Shown: positions 47,788 through 56,731 of the stretch, piece by piece | How the letters are laid out: every line of letters begins with the position of its first letter | Position numbering within the stretch: the stretch's first letter is position 1 | From: Curtobacterium sp. Leaf261 | GTDB lineage: Bacteria > Actinomycetota > Actinomycetes > Actinomycetales > Microbacteriaceae | DNA: 64,000 nucleotides | Assembly: GCF_001422205.1 (NCBI RefSeq) | Contig: NZ_LMMJ01000001.1 | Span: 241,591 to 305,590, forward strand | Reading direction: 5' to 3' | Made by a program: the position numbers and the translations under genes | Notes under the pieces: generated by a model | Databases searched by the model: none | What the model was told of the DNA's origin: nothing | Seen by the model: only the letters and a program-made list of their open reading frames with translations

Positions 47788-48846
47788 TCAGGCTGCGGCG
47801 GGCGACACGCCCACCCACTCGGCGAGTTTCCGTTCCGCCGCGCCGGAGTCGACGGCCTGGGCCGCGATCGCGAGGGCCGCGCGGAACCGGTGCAGGAGCG
47901 GACGGGAGGCCTCGGTCGGGTCCTCGGCGAGGCGGAACGCCACGAGACCGGCGGCCGCGTTCAGCAGCACGATGTCACGGACCGGGCCGGTCTCCCCCGC
48001 GAGCACGCGTCGGACGACCGCGGCGTTGTGCGCCGGTTCCCCACCCAGCAGGTCCTCGGTGCGCGATCTGGCGATCCCGAGGTCCCGCGGGTCGAGGTCG
48101 TGCTCGGTGACGGATCCGCCGGACACCTCCCAGATGTGGCTGTGGCCCGTCGTCGTCAGCTCGTCGAGTCCGTCGTCGCCCCGGAAGACGAGTGCGGTCG
48201 CCCCGCGCGTCTGGAACACGCCGGTGATGATCGGCACCAGCGCGAGCTGGGCCACGCCGACGGCGTTCGCCTCGCACCGCGCCGGGTTCACCAGGGGGCC
48301 CAGGAAGTTGAACACCGTCGGGACGCCGATCTCGCGACGGACAGGACCGGCGTGCGCGAACCCGGGGTGGAAGGCACTCGCGAAGGCGAAGGTGAGGCCG
48401 ACGCGGCGGAAGGTCTCGGCCACGGTCGCCGCGTCCATCGTGAGGTCCAGCCCCAGCGCCGCGAGGACGTCGGAACTCCCCGACTTGGAGCTCGAGGCCC
48501 GGTTGCCGTGCTTGACGACCGGCACGCCCGTCGCGGCGATGACGATCGCGGCCATGGTCGAGACGTTCACCGTGCCGACCACGTCCCCGCCGGTCCCGAC
48601 GATGTCGAGCGCCATCGGATCGACGTCCAGCGGCACCGCCGACTCGAGGATCGCGTCGCGGAACCCGACGACCTCGTTCACCGTCTCGCCCTTGGCCCGG
48701 AGTGCGATGAGGAACGCCGCGATCTGGGCGTCCGTCGCATGCCCACCGATGATGCGCTCCATGGCCCATGACGACTCACTGATCGACAGATCGGTGCCCG
48801 CCATGAGCGCGCCGATCGTGGAGGGCCAGGTCTGGGGATCGGACAT
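47788..48846 (-). CDS. trpD: Anthranilate phosphoribosyltransferase
   Basis: TrpD joins anthranilate to phosphoribosyl pyrophosphate in tryptophan synthesis. The 352-residue protein has the N-terminal helical bundle, then DIVGTGGDVVGTVNVSTMAAIVIAA (the PRPP glycine loop, near residue 85). KHGNRASSSKSGSSDVLAALG follows, then the anthranilate-site region FAFASAFHPGFAHAGPVRREIGVPTVFNFLGPLVNPA. ATG 48846 is chosen over upstream starts because TACGAT on the minus strand lies 6 nt before it. No other trp gene is in the window, so it is a detached member of the pathway; its position next to ctaE is common in related genera. Confidence 0.95.
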   Translation of the reverse strand: MSDPQTWPSTIGALMAGTDLSISESSWAMERIIGGHATDAQIAAFLIALRAKGETVNEVVGFRDAILESAVPLDVDPMALDIVGTGGDVVGTVNVSTMAAIVIAATGVPVVKHGNRASSSKSGSSDVLAALGLDLTMDAATVAETFRRVGLTFAFASAFHPGFAHAGPVRREIGVPTVFNFLGPLVNPARCEANAVGVAQLALVPIITGVFQTRGATALVFRGDDGLDELTTTGHSHIWEVSGGSVTEHDLDPRDLGIARSRTEDLLGGEPAHNAAVVRRVLAGETGPVRDIVLLNAAAGLVAFRLAEDPTEASRPLLHRFRAALAIAAQAVDSGAAERKLAEWVGVSPAAA

Positions 48847-48852
48847 GACTCG

Positions 48853-48858
48853 ATCGTA
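48853..48858 (-). promoter_or_regulatory. -10 box for leaderless trpD
   Basis: TACGAT on the minus strand lies 6 nt before ATG 48846. Confidence 0.6.
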
Positions 48859-48912
48859 GTGATTCGGGAGGACCCGCCAGTTCGCCACGAAAACACTGTC
48901 GGTGGTTTCGGC

Positions 48913-48918
48913 CATAAT
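48913..48918 (+). promoter_or_regulatory. -10 box for leaderless ctaE
   Basis: CATAAT is one base from TATAAT and lies 7 nt before GTG 48926. Confidence 0.6.
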
Positions 48919-48925
48919 GGACCTT

Positions 48926-49555
48926 GTGACAAGCACCCCTCTCTCAAGACCCGTCAGCGGAACGGTCCTCAACCGGCCGAACCCCGTCGCCGTGGGCACC
49001 ATCGTGTGGCTGGGCAGCGAGGTCATGTTCTTCGCCGGCCTGTTCGCGATCTACTTCACGCTGCGGAGCACGTCGCCCAAGCTCTGGGCCACCGAGGCGG
49101 CGCACCTCGACGTCCCCTACGCGGCGGTCAACACGATCGTCCTCGTGCTGTCGAGCTTCGCGTGCCAGTTCGCAGTGTTCGCCGCCGAGCGCTTCCAGGT
49201 GCACCGCACCAGCTGGAAGCCGGTCGACTGGGGCATGACCGAGTGGTTCTTCGTCACGTACTGCATGGGCGCCGTGTTCGTCTGCGGACAGGTGTTCGAG
49301 TACGCCAACCTCTGGCACGAGGGCGTCACCCTCCAGTCCAGCGCTTGGGGCTCCGCCTTCTTCTTCACCACGGGCTTCCACGGTCTGCACGTGACCGGCG
49401 GGCTCATCGCCTTCCTGCTCACCCTCGGCCGCGGGTTCGCAGCGAAGAACTTCGGTCACAAGGAAGCGACCACCGCAATCGTCGTGTCGTACTACTGGCA
49501 CTTCGTCGACGTCGTGTGGATCGGCCTCTTCGCCGTCATCTACCTTCTCAAGTAG
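48926..49555 (+). CDS. ctaE: Cytochrome c oxidase subunit III
   Basis: Subunit III of the aa3 oxidase that receives electrons from QcrC in the actinobacterial bcc-aa3 supercomplex. The 209-residue protein has five hydrophobic helices. Conserved stretches include [18 protein letters not shown] near residue 30 and [30 protein letters not shown]. The end [26 protein letters not shown] is the family's most conserved segment. GTG 48926 follows CATAAT by 7 nt; a GTG at 48902 would overlap the promoter. It leads the ctaE-qcrC-qcrA-qcrB operon. Subunits I, II and IV are elsewhere. Confidence 0.96.
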   Translation: MTSTPLSRPVSGTVLNRPNPVAVGTIVWLGSEVMFFAGLFAIYFTLRSTSPKLWATEAAHLDVPYAAVNTIVLVLSSFACQFAVFAAERFQVHRTSWKPVDWGMTEWFFVTYCMGAVFVCGQVFEYANLWHEGVTLQSSAWGSAFFFTTGFHGLHVTGGLIAFLLTLGRGFAAKNFGHKEATTAIVVSYYWHFVDVVWIGLFAVIYLLK

Positions 49556-49577
49556 GAATCGGACACCCACGAACCGC

Positions 49578-50405
49578 ATGTTCACTCGAACCAAGACCGA
49601 GCGCTCCGGCGCCGCCAAGAAGGGTCGCCGTTCACCGATGGCGACCGTCTCCCTGATCGTCGTCGGGCTGATGACGACCGGTGGTGCGTACGCACTGTTC
49701 TCCTCCTCCGCCACCGCCGACACGTCGCAGTCGAGCACCGTCGCCGCGTCGAGCCAGTCCAAGGTGAACGAGGGCCAGAAGCTCTTCGCCTCGAACTGCG
49801 CCACCTGCCACGGCCTCAGCGCGCAGGGCACCAAGGAGGGTCCGTCCCTCATCGGTGTCGGTGCAGCGTCGGTCGACTTCCAGGTCGGGACCGGCCGTAT
49901 GCCGCTCGCGCAGAGCGGCCCCCAGGCCGAGGAGAAGCCGTCGCAGTTCACGGACGCCCAGGTGTCCGAGCTGTCGGCCTACGTCGCGTCGCTCGCCCCG
50001 GGTCCCGGCATCCCCTCGGAGAAGCTCGCCTCCGGCGGCGGTGACACCGCGGCCGGTGCAGAGCTCTTCCGCGTGAACTGTGCCATGTGCCACAACGTCG
50101 CCGGTGCCGGCGGTGCCCTCACCGAGGGCAAGTACGCCCCGAACCTCCACTCGGTGTCCGGCAAGCACATCTACGAGGCCATGCTCACCGGCCCGCAGAA
50201 CATGCCGGTGTTCAACGACCTGAACATCACGCCGAAGCAGAAGGCGGAGATCATCAGCTACCTGAAGTACATCCAGGACAACAAGTCCCCCGGTGGCTTC
50301 GCGCTCGGTGACCTCGGTCCGGTCTCCGAAGGCCTGTTCATCTGGATCTTCGGGCTGGGAGCGGTCGTCGCGATGACCGTCTGGCTCACCGCGAAGTCCA
50401 ACTGA
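49578..50405 (+). CDS. qcrC: Diheme cytochrome c subunit of the cytochrome bcc complex
   Basis: QcrC carries electrons from the Rieske protein to the aa3 oxidase, replacing soluble cytochrome c. The 275-residue protein has a basic N-terminus, a membrane or signal helix (MATVSLIVVGLMTTGGAYAL) and two heme c sites. The first is C74-A-T-C77-H78; the second is C168-A-M-C171-H172, with likely Met ligands in GRMPL and NMPVF. A C-terminal anchor helix is LFIWIFGLGAVVAMTVWL. It is 22 bp after ctaE. Confidence 0.96.
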   Translation: MFTRTKTERSGAAKKGRRSPMATVSLIVVGLMTTGGAYALFSSSATADTSQSSTVAASSQSKVNEGQKLFASNCATCHGLSAQGTKEGPSLIGVGAASVDFQVGTGRMPLAQSGPQAEEKPSQFTDAQVSELSAYVASLAPGPGIPSEKLASGGGDTAAGAELFRVNCAMCHNVAGAGGALTEGKYAPNLHSVSGKHIYEAMLTGPQNMPVFNDLNITPKQKAEIISYLKYIQDNKSPGGFALGDLGPVSEGLFIWIFGLGAVVAMTVWLTAKSN

Positions 50406-50438
50406 TCGTCCGTGTCGCACGACACTGAAGGGAACACC

Positions 50439-51503
50439 ATGGCAGAGCACGACGACGAGGCAGTGACCTCGTCCTCGGCTGTCGAGAAGCACGGCATGAC
50501 TGTCCCCTCGGGCACGGCCGTCCTGCCGGCCGAGCCGTTCGAGAACCCCGGTGAGCCACCGCACCGTCCGCGGCGCACCGACGTCGACCCGAAGAAGGAG
50601 CGGCTGGCCGAGCGCCAGGTCGCGACGTTCTTCTACATCTCGATCGTCGGCAGCGTCCTGTCGATCGCCGCGTACATCGCGTTCCCGATCGACAGCTCGG
50701 ACTTCAGCACTGTCCGCAGCGCGAACCTGTTCCTCGGCCTCTCGATCGCCCTCGCGCTCCTGGCGCTCGGCATCGGTGCCGTCTACTGGTCCAAGTCGCT
50801 CGTCGTCGACCGCGAGATCTCCGAGGAGCGCCACTCCACGCGCGGCTCCGACGCCACCCGCTCCAAGGCCGTCGAGGCCTTCCGGCTCGCAGACAAGGAG
50901 TCCGGCTTCAACCGTCGGTCCCTCATCCGCAACAGCCTCATCGGCGCACTGGTCGCCTTCCCGCTGCCCGGGATCATCCTGGTCCGCGACCTGGCACCCG
51001 CGGCCGACCCGAACGAACTCCTCCGTCACACCATGTGGCGGAAGGGGACCCGGCTCACGAAGGACCCGACCGGCCTGCCGATCAAGGCGTCCGACGTCAC
51101 GCAGGGTTCCGTCTTCCACGTGATCCCGGACGGGCTCCTCGACAAGGAGGACAAGCTCGAGGAGAAGGCCAAGGCCGCGGTGCTCCTCATGCGTCTCGAC
51201 CCCGGTGACCTCCACCCCGCGAAGGGCCAGGAGAACTGGTCCTACCAGGGCATCGTGGCATACTCCAAGATCTGCACCCATGTCGGGTGTCCGGTCGCGC
51301 TCTACGAGCAGCAGACGCACCACCTGCTGTGCCCCTGCCACCAGTCCACCTTCGACGTCGCGAACAACTGCGAGGTCATCTTCGGACCGGCCAGCCGCCC
51401 CCTTCCGCAACTTCCCATCTCGATCGACTCCGATGGATACCTGGTCGCCCAGAGCGACTTCCACGAGCCGGTCGGCCCGAGCTTCTGGGAGCGAGAGCGC
51501 TGA
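50439..51503 (+). CDS. qcrA: Rieske iron-sulfur subunit of the cytochrome bcc complex
   Basis: QcrA takes electrons from quinol at the Qo site. The 354-residue protein has a long polar N-terminus. Three hydrophobic helices follow, as in actinobacterial QcrA (FFYISIVGSVLSIAAYIAF, LFLGLSIALALLALGIGAVYW, and a Tat-like NRRSLIRNSLIGALVAFPLPGIIL). A C-terminal Rieske domain has the cluster-binding CTHVGC and CPCHQSTFD. ATG 50439 is chosen for AAGGGA 6 nt upstream; GTG 50412 would add nine residues. Its TGA overlaps the qcrB ATG by one base. Confidence 0.95.
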   Translation: MAEHDDEAVTSSSAVEKHGMTVPSGTAVLPAEPFENPGEPPHRPRRTDVDPKKERLAERQVATFFYISIVGSVLSIAAYIAFPIDSSDFSTVRSANLFLGLSIALALLALGIGAVYWSKSLVVDREISEERHSTRGSDATRSKAVEAFRLADKESGFNRRSLIRNSLIGALVAFPLPGIILVRDLAPAADPNELLRHTMWRKGTRLTKDPTGLPIKASDVTQGSVFHVIPDGLLDKEDKLEEKAKAAVLLMRLDPGDLHPAKGQENWSYQGIVAYSKICTHVGCPVALYEQQTHHLLCPCHQSTFDVANNCEVIFGPASRPLPQLPISIDSDGYLVAQSDFHEPVGPSFWERER

Positions 51504-53212
51504 TGACCACCACAGCACCGCGGACGACCACCGAACCGCGGACCACCCCCGCGACACCGCCACAGGGCGCTCCCACAAAGGGATCGCGTCTCGTCGGTGC
51601 CGCCGCCAACTACATCGACGAGCGCACGAGCATCTCCGGTCTGGTCAAGGAGGTCGGTCGCAAGATCTTCCCCGACCACTGGAGCTTCATGCTCGGCGAG
51701 GTCGCGCTGTACTCCTTCGTCGTGATCCTCCTCTCGGGGACCTTCCTGACGTTCTTCTACCAGGCGTCGATGGCCGAGGTCACCTACGACGGTGCGTTCG
51801 TGCCGCTCAAGGGCGTGGAGATGAGCGTGGCGATGCAGTCGTCGCTGAACATCTCCTTCGACATCCGCGGCGGGCTCTTCGTCCGGCAGATCCACCACTG
51901 GGCAGCGTTGCTGTTCATCGCGGCCATCGGTCTGCACATGCTGCGCATCTACTTCACCGGTGCGTTCCGGAAGCCGCGTGAGCTCAACTGGTTCATCGGC
52001 TTCGTCCTCTTCATCCTCGCGATGGCCGAGGGCTTCACGGGGTACTCGCTCCCCGACGACCTGCTCTCGGGCAACGGTCTCCGCATCATCGTCGGCATGG
52101 TCGAGGGTGTCCCGGTGATCGGCGTCTGGATCACGTACCTGCTGTTCGGTGGTGAGTTCCCCGGCACCGCTGTCATCGGCAGGCTCTACACGCTCCACAT
52201 CCTGCTGCTGCCGGCGATCCTCGTGGCGATGCTCGGCATCCACCTCGTGCTCATCGTCATCAACAAGCACACGCAGTGGGCTGGCCCGGGCAAGACGAAC
52301 GAGAACGTCGTCGGTGTCCCGATCCTCCCGGCGTTCGCGGCGAAGGCCGGTGGCTTCTTCTTCGTGGTCGCGGGCATCCTCGCGCTCATCGCCTCGATGT
52401 TCACGATCAACCCGATCTGGAACTACGGTCCCTACGACCCGTCACCGGTGTCCGCGGGAACGCAGCCGGACTGGTACATCGGGTTCGCCGACGGTGCACT
52501 ACGACTGGTGCCACCGCACTGGGAGTTCATCATCTGGGGCGACTACACGCTCTCGATGAACATCCTGGCGCCGATCATCGTCCTGATGCTCCTGCTCGGC
52601 GGGGTCGCCTTCTACCCCTTCATCGAGGGCTGGGTGACGGGCGACAAGCGCGAGCACCACATCCTCGACCGTCCGCGCAACGCTCCGACCCGGACGGCGA
52701 TCGGAGCCGCGGGTGTCACGCTGTACGCCGGTCTCTGGGCAGCGGCCTCGTCCGACCTCATCGCGACGCACTTCCTCGTGTCGATCGACCAGGTCATCCA
52801 CGTGATCCAGGCGATCGTCGTGCTCGGCCCGTTCGTCGCCTTCTGGATCACGAAGCGCGTGTGTCTCGCACTCCAGAAGAAGGACCGCGAGATCGTGCTG
52901 CACGGCTACGAGTCCGGGCGCATCGTGCGACTCCCCCACGGGGAGTACATCGAGGTGCACGAGCAGCTCGACGAGTACGAGCGGTGGCGTCTGCTGCAGT
53001 TCAACGACTACAAGCCGCTCATGCTGCAGCCGAACAGCCGTGGCAAGATCAGCCCCTTCGAGAAGGTCCGAGCGGGCGCGTCGAAGTTCTTCTTCGAAGA
53101 CCGCATCACCCCGGTCTCCATGGCGGAGCTCGAGGCCGCGCACAGTGCGCACCACGGCCCCGAGGTCGGTGCCGGTCACGACACCGCCCCGCAGGTCGGA
53201 GCCGGGCACTAG
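51503..53212 (+). CDS. qcrB: Cytochrome b subunit of the cytochrome bcc complex
   Basis: QcrB holds two b hemes and both quinone sites. The 569-residue protein shows heme-ligand histidine pairs in IHHWAALLFIAAIGLHMLRIYF and YTLHILLLPAILVAMLGIHLVLIV. PDDLLSGNGLRI and the Qo-site region around PEW-equivalent PDWYIGFADGALRLVPPHW follow. It has eight or more membrane helices and the long C-terminal cytoplasmic extension typical of actinobacteria. The last 20 residues contain a GHDT/GAGH repeat. ATG 51503 overlaps the qcrA stop. A strong terminator follows. Confidence 0.96.
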   Translation: MTTTAPRTTTEPRTTPATPPQGAPTKGSRLVGAAANYIDERTSISGLVKEVGRKIFPDHWSFMLGEVALYSFVVILLSGTFLTFFYQASMAEVTYDGAFVPLKGVEMSVAMQSSLNISFDIRGGLFVRQIHHWAALLFIAAIGLHMLRIYFTGAFRKPRELNWFIGFVLFILAMAEGFTGYSLPDDLLSGNGLRIIVGMVEGVPVIGVWITYLLFGGEFPGTAVIGRLYTLHILLLPAILVAMLGIHLVLIVINKHTQWAGPGKTNENVVGVPILPAFAAKAGGFFFVVAGILALIASMFTINPIWNYGPYDPSPVSAGTQPDWYIGFADGALRLVPPHWEFIIWGDYTLSMNILAPIIVLMLLLGGVAFYPFIEGWVTGDKREHHILDRPRNAPTRTAIGAAGVTLYAGLWAAASSDLIATHFLVSIDQVIHVIQAIVVLGPFVAFWITKRVCLALQKKDREIVLHGYESGRIVRLPHGEYIEVHEQLDEYERWRLLQFNDYKPLMLQPNSRGKISPFEKVRAGASKFFFEDRITPVSMAELEAAHSAHHGPEVGAGHDTAPQVGAGH

Positions 53213-53233
53213 ATCGCAGTCGCGATCTGCACA

Positions 53234-53266
53234 GGAACCCCCGTCACCATCGGTGACGGGGGTTCC
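53234..53266. terminator. Terminator of the ctaE-qcrCAB operon
   Basis: Perfect 15-bp arms starting GGAACCCCCGTCACC, loop ATC. Confidence 0.85.
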
Positions 53267-53295
53267 TCGCGTTCACCGGATGGTCACCACCCGTT

Positions 53296-53330
53296 CCGGA
53301 CGGGAGGCGCGACACACCCTCCCAGTACGG
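53296..53330. repeat. Dispersed palindromic repeat after qcrB
   Basis: CCGGACGGGAGG (53296-53307) and CCTCCCAGTACGG (53318-53330) pair imperfectly; GACGGGAGGCGCG is the family core. Confidence 0.65.
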
Positions 53331-53416
53331 GTCACGTTCACGTGACGGTGCTGGAATGTCTCCAAGCGGTGTGGCAGGGTTGTGCGCGCTGATTTCGTCA
53401 AGCGAATGTGAGAACC

Positions 53417-54388
53417 ATGGACTCCCGGACGGCTGAGCATCCTCGGCCGAACCACTTCCTGCTCCACCTCAGCGACACACACCTGATCGAAGCCGACGCC
53501 GACCTCTATGGTGACGTCGACTCAGCAGCGCGGCTCCAGCAGATCATCGCGGAGATCGAGGCCTCGGGCGCTCGACCCGAGGCGATGGTCGTCACCGGAG
53601 ACATCGCCGACAAAGGTGAACGGGGTGCGTACGACCGGATCCGCCGGATCGTCGAACCCGCCGCGGAGCGCATCGGTGCCCAGGTCATCTGGGCGATGGG
53701 CAACCACGACGAGCGCGGCGCCTTCCGCGAACGGCTGTTCGGGCTCCAGGCCACGGACCGCCCCGTCGACTTCGTCTACGACGTCAACGGCCTGCGGGTC
53801 ATCACCCTGGACACGACCGTCCCCGGGCATCACTACGGCGAGGTCACGGCCGATCAGCTCGACTGGCTGACCGAGGAGCTCTCCACCTTCGCGCCACACG
53901 GGACCATCCTCGCGATGCACCACCCGCCAGTGCCGAGCGTGCAGGACCTCGCGGTGCTCGTGGAGCTCCGTGGCCAACAGGCACTCGCGGAGGCGATCGA
54001 GGGCAGCGACATCCGCGGCATCATCGCCGGACACCTGCACTACTCGACGAACGCGATGTTCGCCGGGATCCCCGTCTCGGTCGCCAGCGCCACCTGCTAC
54101 ACGCAGGACCTCAACGAGTTCGCGGGCGGGACCCGTGGCCAGGACGGTGCGCAGGCGTTCAACCTCGTGCACGTCTACGGTGACACGATCGTGCACTCTG
54201 TCGTCCCGATCGGGCACTACGCGACCGTGGGCGAAGAGGTCCCGGCTGGCCTCGTCGCAGACCGTCTCGCAGCCGCCGGCGTCCGTATCCCCGACCCGCT
54301 CGAACCGGCGCCCGTCACCGCGAGCATCCCGGTGTTCGACGACGAGGCCCTGGCCGCCGAGGCAGAGCGGGTGCGTCGGCGCGCCTGA
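53417..54388 (+). CDS. Calcineurin-like metallophosphoesterase (cAMP phosphodiesterase CpdA-like)
   Basis: The 323-residue protein carries every block of the family: LLHLSDTHLIE (D-x-H), VVTGDIADKGERGAYDRI (GDxxD), WAMGNHDERGAFRERL (GNHD), TILAMHHPPVPSV (H) and GIIAGHLHYSTNAMF (GHxH). Together these bind two metal ions. It most resembles class III cyclic nucleotide phosphodiesterases and glycerophosphodiesterases. The substrate cannot be fixed by eye. A GTG at 53408 would add three residues; neither start has a clear Shine-Dalgarno. A strong hairpin lies downstream. Confidence 0.88.
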   Translation: MDSRTAEHPRPNHFLLHLSDTHLIEADADLYGDVDSAARLQQIIAEIEASGARPEAMVVTGDIADKGERGAYDRIRRIVEPAAERIGAQVIWAMGNHDERGAFRERLFGLQATDRPVDFVYDVNGLRVITLDTTVPGHHYGEVTADQLDWLTEELSTFAPHGTILAMHHPPVPSVQDLAVLVELRGQQALAEAIEGSDIRGIIAGHLHYSTNAMFAGIPVSVASATCYTQDLNEFAGGTRGQDGAQAFNLVHVYGDTIVHSVVPIGHYATVGEEVPAGLVADRLAAAGVRIPDPLEPAPVTASIPVFDDEALAAEAERVRRRA

Positions 54389-54435
54389 GGTCCGAGCCGT
54401 GTTGCGGCTCGGGCACCAGGCCGTTTCCGGCCGAA

Positions 54436-54473
54436 GCGACGAGATCCGGCGAAGTCTCGCCGGATCTCGTCGC
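54436..54473. terminator. Hairpin between convergent phosphodiesterase and Stealth genes
   Basis: Perfect 17-bp arms starting GCGACGAGATCCGGCGA, loop AGTC. Confidence 0.75.
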
Positions 54474-54574
54474 TGTGCGGGGAAAGCGCGGTGGGTGGGG
54501 CGGGCGTGGCTGGGTTCCGGCGCCCTCGTCGCAGGCTCCTCAGGGGAAGTACCGCGCGACGCTTCGCGTCGCCC

Positions 54575-56125
54575 CTAGCTCGGCACTTCCCACGGCGCGG
54601 GGAAGGGGAAGTACTTCTCGAGGAAGTCCGTCACACGCGCCGTCCGCTCGTCGTCGGACACCTCGGGGAAGCTGCCGTCGTTCAGGCAGAAGAAGTCCGC
54701 GTTGCGTCGGCGCAGCAGGTCGGAGAGCGACTGCAGCCCGGCGACCATCGTCGTGTCGATGTAGTCGACCACGGCGTTCTCCTGCACGATCGCCCGCCCG
54801 GTCATCAGTGCGTAGTAGTGGTACAGCGAGTTGGTGACCGAGATGTTGTCCGCGGCCCGGAACCGCGACGCCGCCGTCTTGGCGAACTCCGCCGCGAACT
54901 CGTGCTCCATCTCCGACAGGACGCTGGCGCGCAGCGGAGTCGCCGCGTGCTCGAGGTGCCTCGTGGTCACCGCACCGAACCGCTGCTGCAGGAGCTGACG
55001 GTTCACCCGTGCCGAGTTCTCGAACCCGCTGCGCTCCTGGCTGTTCCGACCGAGTCCGATCCGCGTCGTGGAGAGGATGAACTTGGAGATCGACCCCGGT
55101 GAGAAGAACATCGACGGGTCGACGAGTCGTCCGAAGAACATGTCGTCGTTCGAGTAGATGAAGTGCTCGCTGATGCCCGGGATGTGGTGCAGCTGCGACT
55201 CGACGGCCTGCGAGTTGTGGGTCGGCAGGACGGATGGATCCGCGAAGAACTCCTCGCTCCGGACCACCCGCACCTTCGGGTGGTCGGCGAGCCACGCCGG
55301 CGTCGGCGAGTCCGTCGCGATGTAGATCTGTCGGATCCATGGTGCGAACGTGTGGACGGATCGGAGGGCGTACTTCAGCTCGTCGATCTGGCGGAACCGG
55401 GCGGGGGCGTCGTCGCCCTCCCCCAGGACCGCACCGGCCTGCTGCGCCTGGCGGGCACGCTGGTACTCGATGGCGTTGCCGTCCACCCACGAGAACACGA
55501 TGTCGATCGGGAACGTGATGTCCGAGACGTGGTCGTCGAACATGTGCTCGACGGTGCGCCAGGTGCGTCCGTACCGGTCGACGTCCGCCTGCACGTACTC
55601 GGCCAGGGGCAGGCTCCGCCGCATCATGGCGTTCTCCACCGGTGCGAGCACGTCGGTGTCGGTGACCCGCCAGAACTCGAGCTGGACGGCGGTCGATGCG
55701 CCGTAGCGAAGTCGACCGAGCGGCTCCAAGCGAGGCCGGAACACGCGGAGGACGTCACGACCCGGCGCACCGAAGCCGTCGTCCGCGACGAGTACGGCCG
55801 GCTCCCCGGGGGGCTTCGCGTAGAACGGCTCGTTCGCGCTGGCGTCCATGAGCGCGCTCTCGGCACGGCCCCGGTCGCGTTCGTCGATGGCGATGACCGG
55901 ACGAGGGTCGTTGCCCCGGATGAGCAGGTGTTCCACGTCGGCGGTGGTCAGCACGTCGTCGAGGAACAGGAGGTCCTCGATCATCGACTGCTGCGGGGTC
56001 AGATGTCCGTTGATGAGGGTGAGGCGGCCCTTCCGCACGACGACGTCCGGCCGGTCGAGACCTCCGGACGACGGTCGAGGGTTCAGCAAGGGACTCTCGG
56101 TCACCGGACGCGTCTCGTTCGCCAT
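54575..56125 (-). CDS. Stealth-family glycan phosphotransferase
   Basis: Stealth proteins transfer sugar-1-phosphate groups, making phosphodiester-linked capsule or wall polysaccharides; the family includes the eukaryotic GlcNAc-1-phosphotransferase. The 516-residue protein contains CR1 (PIDIVFSWVDGNAIEY near residue 210), CR2 (FRQIDELKYALRSVHTFAPWIRQIYIATDS through HFIYSNDDMFFGR), CR3 (about HEFAAEFAKTAASRFR) and a C-terminal CR4-like stretch (FCLNDGSFPE). The first 200 residues are extra and variable. No signal peptide or membrane helix is seen, so it works at the cytoplasmic face. It stands alone without an obvious capsule cluster nearby. ATG 56125 has no strong ribosome site. Confidence 0.88.
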   Translation of the reverse strand: MANETRPVTESPLLNPRPSSGGLDRPDVVVRKGRLTLINGHLTPQQSMIEDLLFLDDVLTTADVEHLLIRGNDPRPVIAIDERDRGRAESALMDASANEPFYAKPPGEPAVLVADDGFGAPGRDVLRVFRPRLEPLGRLRYGASTAVQLEFWRVTDTDVLAPVENAMMRRSLPLAEYVQADVDRYGRTWRTVEHMFDDHVSDITFPIDIVFSWVDGNAIEYQRARQAQQAGAVLGEGDDAPARFRQIDELKYALRSVHTFAPWIRQIYIATDSPTPAWLADHPKVRVVRSEEFFADPSVLPTHNSQAVESQLHHIPGISEHFIYSNDDMFFGRLVDPSMFFSPGSISKFILSTTRIGLGRNSQERSGFENSARVNRQLLQQRFGAVTTRHLEHAATPLRASVLSEMEHEFAAEFAKTAASRFRAADNISVTNSLYHYYALMTGRAIVQENAVVDYIDTTMVAGLQSLSDLLRRRNADFFCLNDGSFPEVSDDERTARVTDFLEKYFPFPAPWEVPS

Positions 56126-56263
56126 CCATGCCCTTCGTCGTCAGGGTCGGGCACTGCCCGACGCGATACCGGCCCTGATCAGGACCGACGTTCGAATACT
56201 ACCTGGCAGGACGCGCCACAGCGCACGGGGCCCTGATCGATCGACCGCGACGCCGTTCCGACG

Positions 56264-56731
56264 TCAGACGCCCTCTCGAGGGACCTTCACGAGGATGCCG
56301 ACGGCGATGAACGCGGCGGCCGCGACGACCTGCAGCGCCGCCCAGACCTGTCCAGGGATCGGGATCTGGAGCACCGGGTTCCAGAGCACCACGATCGCCG
56401 CGGTGATCCCGACGGAGAGCCAGGACCGCCCGCGGACCGCGAACACCAGGACGATCAGTGCGAGCACCGTGACGCCCCACCGGACGAACACGAACGGCCC
56501 GGAGTCGACGAGCACGATGCACGCGAGGAGCACCACGGCCGCGAGCAACCCGGGCGCGAGTGCGGGCCGAGTGAACGGCACCCCGGACCCGCCGCCACGA
56601 CCGGCAGCACCAGCACCGCCACGGCTGTCAGCACCAGCACCGCCACGACCCCCATCGGAGCCCCCGGCCGGCCGGCCTCCCCCACCGGCCCTCGTCGAGC
56701 CGATCGGCGGCCGGTCAGGTCGGCGGGCCAT
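56264..56731 (-). CDS. Small membrane protein, hypothetical
   Basis: The 155-residue protein has about 50 Gly/Arg-rich disordered residues, then four hydrophobic helices (APGLLAAVVLLACIVLV, VRWGVTVLALIVLVFAV, SWLSVGITAAIVVLWNPVLQI, VWAALQVVAAAAFIAVGILV). RWGV and WNPVLQIPIPGQVW look like conserved small-protein signatures, and I associate them loosely with the DUF6804-type family. The start overlaps the stop of the upstream esterase gene (TGATG), so the two are co-translated. Confidence 0.65.
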   Translation of the reverse strand: MARRPDRPPIGSTRAGGGGRPAGGSDGGRGGAGADSRGGAGAAGRGGGSGVPFTRPALAPGLLAAVVLLACIVLVDSGPFVFVRWGVTVLALIVLVFAVRGRSWLSVGITAAIVVLWNPVLQIPIPGQVWAALQVVAAAAFIAVGILVKVPREGV

